DNA of 64,000 nt, from NCBI RefSeq assembly GCF_905147045.1, contig NC_065898.1, positions 4,836,001 to 4,900,000 on the forward strand, read 5' to 3'. Within the stretch, counting starts at the first letter, position 1; each line of letters begins with the position of its first letter. A program made the translations under genes and the position numbers. The notes beneath the pieces were generated by a model that saw nothing but the letters and a program-made list of their open reading frames with translations, searched no databases and was not told where the DNA came from. The stretch comes from Nymphalis io. Taxonomy: Eukaryota; Arthropoda; Insecta; Lepidoptera; Nymphalidae. Shown here one piece after another: positions 10,001-20,419 of this stretch.

Positions 10001-10566
10001 TGCACCGCTGTACGACCGTTATTTCTTTTTTGTTGCGCCATTTGGGAAAAATGAAGTGGAAAAGAGACGTGAAGCGAGCGATGTATTGCCACGATAGGGA
10101 TGGGCAAAGTGTGGAGGCGTGTTTCCCCAAGTGGTTGCCAAAAGGAAAAATACACTGACCCGCCGGACGGAAGGGCCCCCGAACCCCCCCGGAAGTGGCC
10201 GCCGGGACCCCACCTACCGGTCACCAACCGGCACGACGGTCCACCCCGAGATTATGCGTGGCCCTGAGTACTGGGGCAGCCTCACGAGCTGGTTAGGCAC
10301 GCTCGGGCCCCTGTACTATGCCACGGGCGGCCAGCGGAACAGCCGTTTCTTCGGGTCTCCCTGACCGGCAGGTCAATACAGTTTCCCCCGGCATTGGTTC
10401 AACAGCTGTCTCCAATTGGACCAACACCCATCGCGGCAATACTCGCTCGGGCTCTGGCTGTACGCTGGCTGACCTCGAAACGCGGCTGCAAGCCACTTCA
10501 CGAGTTTTTCACCATGCGTACGGTGGTAACAAGCCAGGCGGATGTTAGCATCCTACCACCAGATAA
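7003..10566 (-). mobile_element. LINE copy 1 (jockey/CR1-like), near full length, in the gene B intron
   Basis: Antisense to gene B, occupying almost the whole intron between its exons. The 3' end in element sense reads catttgccctcccggcgaat followed by a short A tail near 7003. The 5' leader extends to about 10566. A second copy at 14462-17945 and a 3' fragment at about 49430-49877 belong to the same family. The coding region is complete except for a one-base deletion near 7861. Confidence 0.85.
7103..10041 (-). pseudogene. LINE copy 1 ORF2: endonuclease and reverse transcriptase, one frameshift
   Basis: The likely start is MAQQKRNNGRT at 10041; the frame is open further upstream to 10227 but that part looks like leader. 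Domain order: APE endonuclease (LSNIRGLHTNLNAV, LCLTETQI, LVFLGDFNAHHESW, GSSDHSLIST), linker, reverse transcriptase (KASGPDGIPAIVLKKC, NYRPIAITSVLCKVME, YGFRPKRSTGDLLAY, SLDISKAFDRVWHRSL, AGVPQGSVLSPTLF, catalytic CYADDSTVHGG), then a C-terminal region ending RHLAGRQGEGG. The frame breaks near 7861: copy 2 reads cctatcgagtccaatgac where this copy has cctatcaattcaatgac, one base shorter. After the break the rest stays open to about 7103. Confidence 0.8.
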
Positions 10567-10636
10567 AGCTATCAATATACTGTTTTTAAATCTATTGAAA
10601 AAGATTTTTATAATTATATTTTTGAATATTTCGCAG

Positions 10637-10842
10637 TAAATGGACAAAGAAAAACCAAAAGAGGTTGCTCCTACGACCCTGTTGAAGAAAATACCAGATG
10701 CAAAAACCTAATTGGTGGAAACGATACTGTAAATGTCGTTGGCTGCAGAGCCTGTGTCGGAAATCTTTGCAATTCGGGATCAAAAATTGTTATTGCTTTT
10801 ATCCCATTATTTGTTAGTGTTATAATTAATGTGTATTCTTAA
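10637..10842 (+). CDS. Gene B, last exon: Ly6/uPAR C-terminal half and GPI tail
   Basis: The acceptor atatttcgcag ends at 10636. Two bases complete a split codon, then the frame reads NGQRKTKRGCSYDPVEEN and on through Cys 7, the CRAC pair and LCNSG, followed by a hydrophobic tail (IVIAFIPLFVSVIINVYS) and TAA at 10840-10842. Five cysteines with the final CN match Ly6 Cys 6-10. Length is 206 nt, identical to the last exons of D and F. A poly(A) signal AATAAA lies at about 11047. The exon itself shows no decay. Whether the gene is functional depends on exon 2 and an unidentified signal-peptide exon. Confidence 0.8.
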
Positions 10843-11940
10843 AAAAATATTAAATTAATACATTTATATTGTCTTTTTTTAAATATAGGTAAATTTTAAA
10901 GTTATACAACATTTCTGTTTTAAATTAAATTATGAAAGACTATGTTACTAAATAATTATCTTATTTATAAAACAGTGGCAATTTTAATTATGTTAGTTTG
11001 CTCTTTTTTAAAATAATATATTGAATGGCTTAGAGATAAAGCCCATAATAAAGACAGTGTTTCCTATAAGATTTCAATGTTTTATTCTATTTCATGATTT
11101 TAGCGTATATAATGTCTTGTTGCCTACAGTTTGTAAATCATATTATGGAATATTCACTTGTCATTTTCCCTTGAATTTTAATTTTGATTACTTATTTTAA
11201 ATAATTCTTAAATTGTTTTAAATTAATATATTAAACTTATACGTTTTTATTGTACTAGTTTACTATGCTAGAAAATATATATTTTTTTATTAGACTTTCT
11301 CCACATTAAATACCGTTATGATTGTAAAACAATAATATAATGTCAACTGTTAAAAATATTTTATAGAATATTTTTTTTGGATCAATCACAATTCATATGT
11401 ATTTTTCCTTTTGTTGTAACTCGTTGCTAGATAGCGCGCTGCACCATATCAACTATAATTTTTAATCTATAGCCAGAAAAATTGGTATACATAAATATTT
11501 GAGCGCAGATTACATTTTCTTTACATCTTTTGCTCACATGCGAATGACGTTGCACACACCTTTTGTTTACATACGGTTTATTAAGTTCACACATAACTAA
11601 GCTATCAATGGACGTCTCATATGTTTGTATTTACGGAACTAAGTAAACAGGGCCACATCCATGGGCGTTACCGAGGGGGGAGCAGGAAAGTTTCGCTCCC
11701 TCCTGGATTTTAAATGCTTATGTACCTAATGTTGTCGATAAAAGTTATGGTGGCATACATAACGGATAAAATCAACATTGATTGAAGACAGGTTAAATGG
11801 ACTTTCTATGCTCAATGTACATAAAAAACTTGTAAACGATATGGGCGATTCATTCAGGGGAAACGTCATAAGCCGTTTTGCTGAAGATCCTCGAAAATTA
11901 CTTTTAAAATAGATATTCATTTAATTAAACGATTTTAATT
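10843..11940. other. Gene B 3' flank and intergenic DNA
   Basis: AT-rich sequence with a polyadenylation signal at about 11047. No further gene or recognisable repeat. Confidence 0.4.
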
Positions 11941-11946
11941 AAATAA

Positions 11947-12483
11947 ATGCAAATTTATATTTACTTATTTAATCATTGTTCTGACTGGTCGGGAAGGTGG
12001 GCGGGCGCCAGTGTCGATGAGCTGGTGGTCCGGATGCGCAGTTCTCTAGAGGAGGTGTGCGATGCGGCTATGCTGAAGACCCGGCGCAGGGCACCGTGCC
12101 ATCAGGTATACTGGTGTTCGCCCCAAATTGCAGAGCTTGTAAACCGGGCGCGGAAATCCTACGTCCAGTGCCATAGGCGAAATGGCCTTGACGCGGACTT
12201 GGAGGGACAATTGCGGGCCGCCTATCGTCAGCTGAAAAAAGAGATGCAGCTGACGATACGTCGGGCCAAAGAATCAGCGAAGGAGGAGCTGTTGATAATA
12301 AAATTCCGCACCCATGGCTCCCCCACGACGGAAACGCTGGCTCCGGAGCTCCTACTTCGCCTGTTCGTGTATTTTCGCTCCGTGATTAAAGAAATTGTGG
12401 CGCCACCACAAGACACGGAACAATCGATGGAGACGGCCCTCGATCGATTGAGGGCCAGAACCACAGCGTCAAGTCCACCCTAG
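11947..12483 (+). pseudogene. R1-like LINE ORF2 fragment upstream of the polymerase
   Basis: About 178 codons open, beginning in unrelated flanking sequence (the first ten codons are AT-rich) and continuing with R1-type linker sequence. It runs out at TAG 12481, before the polymerase motifs. Not a host gene. Confidence 0.65.
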
Positions 12484-13615
12484 AGTTCTGCGCGAAGCCC
12501 TGGAAGACTTAGGGGGGAGGCTTCGGCAACTGTTTGCCCAGTGTTTTTCCAGCGAGCATTTCCCGAAGCCGTAGAAGGTTGTTGCAAATTGGTCCTGCTT
12601 AAGTATGGGCATTAGTTGGACTCTCCTTCTGCATACAGACCAATAGTGCTGCTGAATGAGACGGGCAGACTCTTCGAGAAGATTCTCGGAAGGTGATAGG
12701 CGACTTGTCCGGCATCGGGTAGACTGCGGTGTTCCATAGGGATCTGTTCTCGGCCCCATCCTGTGAAACGTCGTCTTCGACTGGCTCCTGCGAGCACCCG
12801 TCCATCCCGGGCCCCATCCCGGAAGTTATAATATACGGATAACACTCTTATCACGGCTACAGGGCAGAATTTCTTCTGGCAGGGTGGCTTTGTAGGGAGG
12901 AGGGTATTGAAGCACACGAATGTTGAAATGATACTGTCTGTTTAATAATGAAGTCGCGAATTATATAGTCTTACAGCTATAGGATATATACTAAGTTACA
13001 CCTAATACACACTTATATACAACACCAGGAGTCGGCCCACCTGGCCTACGGTAGACCAGATAGGAATGTTGAGCTTAAGGATCTCCATCTCTAAAACGGA
13101 GGCCGACCTTCTTATTCCACGACCCACGTCTTGGCTCGCCTCGAGGGGTGCGTATTAGGTGTAGCGGTTGGCTTGATCCTGAACAGAAGATGGAGCATCG
13201 GACAGAACTTTCTCCAACTGCGCGACACGGTGTACCACACCCTGACGGAGTGTGCTGCTTGGGGACCTCAAAGGCACTCCCTGGCGGTGATAGTCGACAG
13301 AAATCTCTTGCTGTCGAGCTTCATTAACGCTCTGTTACGCAGCAAGAGGTGCTGGAAGGCGATGGTCTTCTTCTGTGAGGGTGTCATGTCGCAGAAGCAG
13401 GTCATGGAGTTCCAGCGTGAGGAGAGTGCCTCCGCCGATTCGATCCACTGAATAAGACCGGGCAGGAGCCATCGGCGTCGGGGCGTCACGTTAGATTGCA
13501 CAAGCGATCCCGTGCTACCCAACGAAGAGGCCGTGAGGGCACTGCTGTTTTTTAGTGGGTATTTCGGTGCTATGGGCCTGGCTTAATTCCAGGCACCTGC
13601 GAGTCCCACATAACC
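11966..13615 (+). mobile_element. Decayed R1-like LINE relic
   Basis: GC-rich block in AT-rich surroundings. The first part codes for the pre-polymerase linker typical of R1-clade elements (WSGRWAGASVDELV, RRRAPCHQVYWCSP, RLQL-type helices with RRAKESAKEE). Around 12720-12780 the polymerase box reads CGVP*GSVLGPIL*NVVFDW, where the expected Gln and Trp codons have become TAG and TGA. The end (13131-13451) resembles the R1 C-terminal part (HTLTECAAW, FCEGVMSQKQ). Large parts of the polymerase are missing. Confidence 0.8.
13131..13451 (+). pseudogene. R1-like LINE ORF2, C-terminal fragment
   Basis: Open stretch with HTLTECAAWGPQR, the position of the C-terminal CCHC-type region in R1 elements, and a basic or charged end. 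The zinc-binding cysteines are incomplete. The same region of another element is better preserved at 60965-61300. Confidence 0.6.
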
Positions 13616-14040
13616 TTCATGTGGGGAAACGCGTAAAGTTTTTCCAGCGAGTTAAAAAAAAAGTAATTAAATATCTTCTACGGGTTTCTACGGCACTACA
13701 TATACCGAATGCTTCGTGTTGTGTGTAGGGCAAAACAAGCGCGTGGGACACGCTTAAGAAATTTGTCAATTGTGCCCAAAAGCTGGGTACGCCCATGGTC
13801 ACATCTGACTAGTTTCGCTAGTATACAATTGAATTAAATATTTTAGTCCCGTGCGACATCAAACTATCAATTGCGACATTATATTATGAAAGTATTTTTA
13901 TCGATTATGTAACCAAATCTAAATCAAAAATGTATTCTTAATTATTAAGTGATTTTCATCAAAAAATTCCTACAAATGACATATTAGTTTTTCAGTTAGT
14001 ATCGATGAAGTAAGATCTGACATAACCTTATTTAACATTT
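13616..14040. other. Intergenic DNA upstream of gene C
   Basis: No gene. TTTTTCAGTTAGT around 13989-14000 fits the arthropod initiator (TCAGT) and could start the gene C transcript about 260 bp before its ATG. This is a motif match only. Confidence 0.3.
13990..14000 (+). promoter_or_regulatory. Candidate initiator of gene C
   Basis: TTCAGTT matches the insect initiator consensus. No convincing TATA box lies at the expected distance. Between it and the gene C ATG is a nine-codon upstream ORF (METDEKKQN) at 14044 that ends at a GT resembling a donor (aacg|gtacgt), possibly an alternative leader exon. Confidence 0.25.
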
Positions 14041-14251
14041 AACCATGGAAACTGACGAGAAAAAACAAAACGGTACGTTTTCAATACAAAAACGTATTGA
14101 TTCATGCTTGACAGGCACAAGCGATTCGCTAGCTACAAACGCGTACCTTTAAGGTCCGTTAAGCATGTCGAATTCATTGATTACAAAGATAACTTATCGT
14201 ATAAAATAAATTAAATCGGACCTTCGTTTGAGCGTCATTGAATTTACCAAG

Positions 14252-14321
14252 ATGTCGAAGATGGGTCTAGTTTTTCTGAGAGGATGTGTTATTTATGGAT
14301 TATTTAATTTGGTTACCTCAG
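14252..14321 (+). CDS. Gene C, exon 1: signal peptide of a Ly6 protein (197-aa model)
   Basis: Reads MSKMGLVFLRGCVIYGLFNL then VTS, with a hydrophobic core typical of a signal peptide, and ends in phase 1 at tcag|gtatta. Joined to 18611-18904 and 19656-19885 it gives an uninterrupted 198-codon frame. The product should be secreted and GPI-anchored at the cell surface. Intron 1 (4.3 kb) holds LINE copy 2. No Drosophila orthologue is claimed. Confidence 0.85.
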
Positions 14322-14417
14322 GTATTACAATTTTAATTTCTTTTTTTTATCTTCTGTAATTATTTTAAACAGCTATTATACATAATACTTGTTTATAATG
14401 ATGGTTTATAGTGATTG

Positions 14418-14461
14418 TGACTGCCTCGTTTAGTTTAGTTTAGTGGCTATATAAGGCCGCA
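14418..14461 (+). repeat. tRNA-derived SINE head fused to a LINE end
   Basis: tgactgcctcgtttagtttagtttagtggc followed by ataaggccgc resembles the head of another lepidopteran tRNA-like SINE (better copy at about 36452), with tttag triplicated. It directly abuts the truncated 3' side of LINE copy 2. Confidence 0.55.
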
Positions 14462-17384
14462 ATTGTAAAGGTTCAAGGGTGTTTGTGACCTTTACGTCGC
14501 CAATAATGCGTACGGCACGTCGCTGCAACCGGTCCAAGGCCTCAAGTAGGTACTTAGCGGAGCCATCCCAAAGGTGCGAGCAATATTCCACGCAAGACCG
14601 TACCTGTGTTTTGTACAGCAAGCACAGTTGTTGTGGCGTGAAAAAACGCCGCATCTTGTTCAGAACTCCGAGTTTCCGTGAAGCTGTTTTTATAACAGCC
14701 TCGATGTAATCCCTTGGACTACGGTCGCAGCGAACGTCAATCCCCAGCATGGCGATTTTGCTTTGTATCACCAGCGGAGTACCACAGAGGGAGGGAAGAG
14801 GGAAAAATGCTGACTTTTTCGCTGTGAGAGCGCATACCTGTGTTTTCTTGCCATTAAACTCAACAAGATTATCAGAGCCCCATTTGGCGATGAGCTCTAA
14901 TGTCCTATCGAGTCCAATGACAAGATCCTTCCGCCTCTCCTCAATTTCCGCCCGCCCAGCCACTGCGCGTCCGTGGTATCCACCATGCACTGTAATATCG
15001 TCTGCATAGCAATGTATGTTCCCAAGAGAGAGCATATCATTGATATGCAAAAGAAAGAGTGTCGGAGATAGCACAGATCCCTGGGGGACCCCAGCAATCA
15101 CTACATAGAATTGTGAAGCGCAACCATCAACTAAAACACGAAGGCTACGCTTGTGTAGAAAGCTGGCAATCCAGGTGCATAGCTGAGCAGGCATACCATA
15201 TGCCGGCAGCTTGAAGAGAAGACTTCTGTGCCAGACCCTGTCGAAAGCCTTGGAGATATAAGCTGACAGCCAACGATTCTCCATGCTTGTCGATAGCTTC
15301 ACCCCAGAGGTGTGTTACGTACGCTAGAAGATCACCTGTGGACCGTTTTGGTCGAAACCCGTACTGACGAACATTAATTAGACAGTGATCTTCTAGGTAA
15401 TGGATCAGTTGGTTGTTTAAAATCCGTTCCATCACCTTACTGAGGTGATAGCTATTGGCCGATAATTTGCCGGGTCAGACCAATCCCCTTTTTTGGGAAC
15501 CGCTTGCACATTAGCTCTTCTCCAAGCCTCCGGTACACATCCCGAAGAGAGAGAAAGTTGGAACAGGCGCGTTAACACAGGAGACAGCTCCGCTGCGCAC
15601 TTCTTGAGCACTATGGCTGGTATTCCATCGGGACCGCTAGCTTTCCGTACATCAAGTGATTGCAGCTCCGCACGCACATCACGTTGCCTGATTTTGATGT
15701 CAGGCATCGTATGGCCACATGAAGGTATTGTAGGTGGCAGCGCACTACAATCATCGATGACGGAATTATCGGCAAAGAGTTTAGCCAGGAGATCAGCTTG
15801 CTCTTGCGGACTGTGAGCTAGCGATCCGTCCGGATTTCTGAGCGGTGGCAGCGAAGGTTGGCAGAAATTGTTTTGCACAGACTTGGTCAGACGCCAGAAG
15901 CTACGGAAGCCCCTAGGATGCGAAACAAGGTCATGACCAATCTGTACAATGCGCTGTGCATCCGCTCTCATGTATGCCTTTTTACAGGACTTGGAATTTT
16001 TATTGTAGTTTGCTTTCAGTGAGTCAATGTTAGATACCCCGCTAATGCAGCCGTTGATCCACTTGCGATATGCCGCCTGCTTAGATGATACAGCTTCGGT
16101 ACATTCACGAGTGAACCAACGGTTATGCGTACCTCTACTGACGAGATCTGAGCTAGGAATGTAGTATTCCATTCCCAACATGATCTCATCAGCAACAGCA
16201 GTGGCACTAGCTGTCGGGTCATTCACACTGAAGCAACGTTCCTTCCAAGGGACCGACGCATAGTAATCGCGCATACCGTCCCAATCTGCCGACTTATAGT
16301 GCCAAGCGCGACGTTTGCATACCGCTAGTGGCGGCAGCTTGGCCTGTGGCACTCTGGTAGATATAGGCTGTGATCCGAAGAGCCAAGAGGAGCCTGAACC
16401 ACAACCTGATATTCTACCGGGTGAGAAGTCAGCAGAAGGTCCAGTAGAGAAGGTGCTTGCCCATCAATGTCTGGGATCCTGGTGGGCTGATCAACCAGTT
16501 GGGTCAAGTCAGGTGTGAGAGCAAAAGCATGAGCAGTCCTTCCAGCATGGTCAGTTTTGAGGGATTTCAACCATGATTCGTGGTGAGCATTAAAATCCCC
16601 CGAAAACACCAATTCCGCGTTAGGAATTGCTCTTGCGCAGCATCTGCCACCCGACTAAGATGGTCAAATAATCGGCTTGTCTCCAAGTTTTTTTTTTTTT
16701 TATAAAATAGGAAGACGGACGAGCATATGGGCCACCTGATGGTAAGTGGTCACCAAACGCCCTTAGACATTGGCATTGTAAGTAATGTCAACCATCGCTT
16801 ACATAGCCAATGCGCCACCAACCTTGGGAACTAAGATTTTATGTCCCTTGTGCCTGTAATTACTCTGGCTCACTCACCCTTCAAACCGGAACACAACAAT
16901 ATCAAGTATTGCTGTTTTGCGGTAGAATATCTGATGAGTGGGTGGTACCTACCCAGACTAGCTTGCACAAAGCTCTACCACCAGTAAAGTCACCATTGTG
17001 GGATCTGTAGAGGCACACGTAGACTCGACTCTGACGAACCAGGTCCACACGTACCACCAACATGGAGAAGGAGGGGTCCTCCAAGTAGCGCAGTCGGTGA
17101 CCGCAAACATCCGTCCTGACGAACAAGCATACTCCGGCTTTCGCTTTGAAGAATTCTTCAAGCGTGTAGCCGGGATAATTAAGGTAGCTGGTATCGGCAG
17201 GACGGAGTATTTGTGTCTCCGTGAGAAACAACATTGCTGGCCGTGCTGTCTCGAGATGGTGGTGGACAGCATTGAGGTCAGCGTGGAGTCCACGGATGTT
17301 AGAGAACTCGACCTCAAACAGCGAGGGTATGGTGGGGGTGTGCACCGGTGTACGACCGTTATTTCTGTTTTGTTGCGCTACCAT
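14462..17384 (-). pseudogene. LINE copy 2 ORF2, several frameshifts
   Basis: Start equivalent to copy 1: MVAQQNRNNGRT at 17384. Compared by eye with copy 1 it has at least four small deletions: one base near 16362, one near 16626, seven near 15438 and two near 15259. The SINE adds a further interruption. Endonuclease and polymerase motifs (GDFNAHHESW, YGFRPKRSTGDL, AGVPQGSVLSP, CYADDITVHGG) are still readable. It is non-functional. Confidence 0.8.
16689..16986 (-). repeat. Nymphalid SINE nested in LINE copy 2
   Basis: Full-length antisense SINE from its T-run to accaccagta. The LINE sequence tctccaagtcaccattgtgg seen intact in copy 1 is split exactly here, with aagt repeated on both sides (16685-16688 and 16987-16990). 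The SINE is therefore younger than the LINE insertion. Confidence 0.9.
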
Positions 17385-17945
17385 TTGGGAAAAAAATAAT
17401 GGAAAAGAGACGTGAAGCGAGCGACGTATTGCCACGATAAGGATGGGCAAAGTGTGGAGGCGTGTTTCCCCTAGTGGTTGCCAAAAGGAAAAATACACTG
17501 ACCCGCCGGACGGAAGGGCCCCCAAACCCCCCTGGAAGTGGCCGCCGGGACCCCACCTTCCGGTCACCAACCGGCACGACGGTCCACCCCGAGATTATGC
17601 ATGGCCTGGTGGTAGCGGAATAGCCGTTTCTTCGGGTCTCCCTGTCCGGCAGGTCAATACAGTTTCCCCCGGCATTGGTTCAACAACCGTCTCCATTGGA
17701 CCAACACCCATCGCGGCAATACTCGCTCGGGCACTGGCTGTACGCTGGCTGACTTCGAAACGCGGCTGCAAGCCACTTCACGAGTTTTCCACCATGCGTA
17801 CGGTGGTAACAAGCCAGGCGGATGTTTAACATCCTACCACCAGATGAGCTAATGGTCGCTCAGATATCCCTTAGTCGCCTTTTACGACACCCATGGGAAC
17901 GAGAGGGGCAGTGAAATGTATTCTTTCACCGTCACTGCACGGTTA

Positions 17946-18610
17946 AAATTCATGATTTCATAAAACAATTTGAAAGATATTTTAGTCACGGAATGTGACA
18001 CATACATACATTTTTCGAGGAATTGAAAATCTGGATAATTATAGCGCAAGAACAGTTTTGCGTGAAAAAACCATATGATCTGCGTTCAAAACTTCAAAGA
18101 TTTAACAGTACCTCAGTCTTATACATTTGTTTCGTTTTATAAGCTTAACTTAAATATGCTTTAATAAGCTTATCTTAAAATCTAGTTATTTAAACAACCT
18201 ATGTTTGAATACTATATTATTGAAATAATATACTGCTAGACAATGTTTTCAAGGTTACTTTGTCTTTTATAGAACATTAAAGATAATGTAGCTTTGCACG
18301 ATTCCAGCTACGGTGTTCGTTTTTATCAGAAATCAGCAGAAAAACTCAATACCTTTGTATTGACCTCACCTCCTTTCCTTAAGGAATTTGAGAAACAAAT
18401 ATTTCCCGATTTCCTTTTGTCATTGTGACATATTTACATACATACGCTTTTCCTCAAAAAATCAAATCAAATCACGATTAATTTCTTTTGATTAATAATA
18501 ATTGACACTGTACCACTAAAAATATAATTGTGTTCAGATTATTTCATATTTTTCCGTATTTTTATATAGATATTTAAAATCATTAACACTCACTCAAACC
18601 TTTTTTAAAG
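17946..18610. other. Gene C intron 1, remaining part
   Basis: AT-rich, no repeats recognised. It ends with the pyrimidine tract ccttttttaaag, the exon 2 acceptor. Confidence 0.5.
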
Positions 18611-18904
18611 AACAACTATACATGGGCGAAAAGGAATTAGCAGCTTTAGAGGATTCTAGAGATGACAATAAAGAGACAAATGAAAGGACTAGTGCTCAAG
18701 CGAATGCTATTAGTAGCAGCATGTACCGTCCGAGGCCGAATCCGTTACCATCACCGTCACCTAGCCCAATGCCAATTAATGTTAGAGAGTGCTATGTGTG
18801 TACTGACTGTCCGAAAGTCTCACTTAACACATCTTCCAAGTTATGTCCATATACTCTAGATATTACAAAACAAGGATGTGTCTTTTATGCAGAACAGTAT
18901 AAAC
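18611..18904 (+). CDS. Gene C, exon 2: acidic and proline-rich spacer, then Ly6 Cys 1-5
   Basis: Phase-1 acceptor ttttttaaag ends at 18610; phase-1 donor aaac|gtaagt follows 18904. The exon first codes about 55 residues not found in the sister genes: a charged part (MGEKELAALEDSRDD) and a proline-rich part (RPRPNPLPSPSPSPMP). The Ly6 start follows: ECYVCTDCP (Cys 1-3), LCPY (Cys 4) and GCVF (Cys 5). The spacer places the three-finger domain away from the mature N-terminus. At 294 nt it is the longest exon 2 of the cluster. Confidence 0.9.
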
Positions 18905-19655
18905 GTAAGTATAATATTATTATTTAAGGTGTTCGTTGTTGGCTCATAACAATTGATCTCTGTTTTATTTGTCTTTATTTCGTTATTATATAGTTTTTAG
19001 TAGTATTGTAATATTAATACCACTTATATTTCATCTTGTACTTCCAAATTGTGTTAAATTTATTTTTATTTTATTTAAGTTTTCTTTCATTATTATTTAA
19101 GATGCTTAGTGTCATTTTTGCATGTCGTGATTATCTATAAGTATGGCAACTTTTACCCTTAGACAATAGGTCTATGGTCTAATTTGTAAACTTTTAATTT
19201 GTATTTATTACTGTATGTCATTTTGGTGATCCTAAATAATTAAATAATCAATAATTTCATAGTTAGAAATTATTTATAAGTTATTATTTTTTTAAGATTT
19301 AATTTACTGAAAAAAATACTATAAAAAAACCATAAGCTTCGTAAAAAAATATTTTTATATATCAATTTTAACGTTTTTTGATATTTTATTGTTTATTAAG
19401 GAAGGTGTCATCTTTATTGAAACTCAAAAAAGATTTTTTACGTAAAACAGGAAGATACCCTTTCTTTAAATTGATTTTTAAAAATCAATTTACGATTCGC
19501 GCTATAAATACCAAAGAACCGACGAAAGAAACTCAGTATAATTTTATCCACAGATAATAAAGTTGTCATATTTTTAATTGAAATGGCCTATTATTAGATA
19601 AATTCGGTGATTCATACAAAAATTCTACGAGGAAAAACACTGATATTTGTTACAG
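18905..19655. other. Gene C intron 2
   Basis: About 750 bp of AT-rich sequence, canonical GT at 18905 and CAG at 19653-19655. Nothing else seen. Confidence 0.7.
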
Positions 19656-19885
19656 ATATGAAGAAACCATGGTACATTCGAGGGTGCGCTTCAGAAAGAG
19701 GGTCATGTGCCGATATCAGAAAAGCACATTCCTCTCATACTGACGTGGTATCTTTGTTGTCTTGTTCTGATTGTGAAGGGGACAAATGCAATTCTAATAG
19801 TGCCTCTCAGTTTATGTCTAACTTTACAGTGGCATTCGTTGCTATGGTCGTTACACCGTTATTTGCGAAATATGCGCTTTCCTAA
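19656..19885 (+). CDS. Gene C, exon 3: Ly6 Cys 6-10 and GPI tail
   Basis: Begins after ttgttacag and reads HMKKPWYIRGCASERGSC, then SCSDCEGDKCN, which completes ten cysteines with the invariant C-terminal CN. A hydrophobic end (VAFVAMVVTPLF, then AKYALS) and TAA at 19883-19885 fit a GPI-anchor signal. NFT just after the domain is a possible N-glycosylation site. AATAAA at about 20106 is a likely polyadenylation signal. Confidence 0.9.
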
Positions 19886-20419
19886 GTGATTAACTAAGCT
19901 AAAAATTTAAAAAAGGCAAGAGATTTAATAACGATGTCGTCTCGCTGTCTACGTCGCTTTAAAATTAAAGCAAATGTCTCATATATTGTATTTTTGTACC
20001 TTAAACTAAATTGAACTATTAAAACGATTTCCTACAACACATGACTTTCATTATATATTTAACTTAGTCCAAAGCCGTAAAAGCCATTTTATATGGAGAG
20101 AATGTAATAAACCATTAACTGATAGCAGGGCCGGATAAGGCCTTGTAGAAGATCATACTGCTAGTCAAGTATTGGCTTCTCTAAGCTTCTCTTCCCTTTG
20201 GTAGGTTAATTCATACACATAATCCAATAGGATGGCAATCCGTCACGCCCCGAGGAAGTGCAATCCTACAACCGTCTCGAAAAAGCACCAATCCCAGGAT
20301 ACTAATACTACTGAGAATGTATTGATAAATCAAATCAAAACTCAAACAATAAAAAAAACCGACAACTAATTCTAAAAATTAACGCATTCAAACATATAAA
20401 TTGTCCGTATCGTATTCGT
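19886..20419. other. Gene C 3' flank
   Basis: 3' UTR and intergenic. A GC-richer part at 20120-20290 (ggcaatccgtcacgccccga) looks like an old interspersed repeat of unknown family. Confidence 0.35.

Larger units (their letters stand above)
14462..17945 (-). mobile_element. LINE copy 2, same family as copy 1, in gene C intron 1
   Basis: Near-identical to the element at 7003-10566 over almost its whole length and in the same orientation, antisense to the gene. Its 3' 430 bp or so are missing (it stops at NTLEPLQL, where copy 1 continues). At the other end it carries about 100 bp more leader (with ttagtcgccttttacgacac). A SINE interrupts it at 16689-16986. Confidence 0.85.

Noticed and set aside
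9658..10158. Long + strand ORFs over LINE copy 1
   Set aside because: Mirror frames of the reverse-strand retrotransposon ORF.
14428..14448. tttag repeats as a telomere-like tract
   Set aside because: Lepidopteran telomeres are TTAGG. Only three units occur, inside a SINE head.
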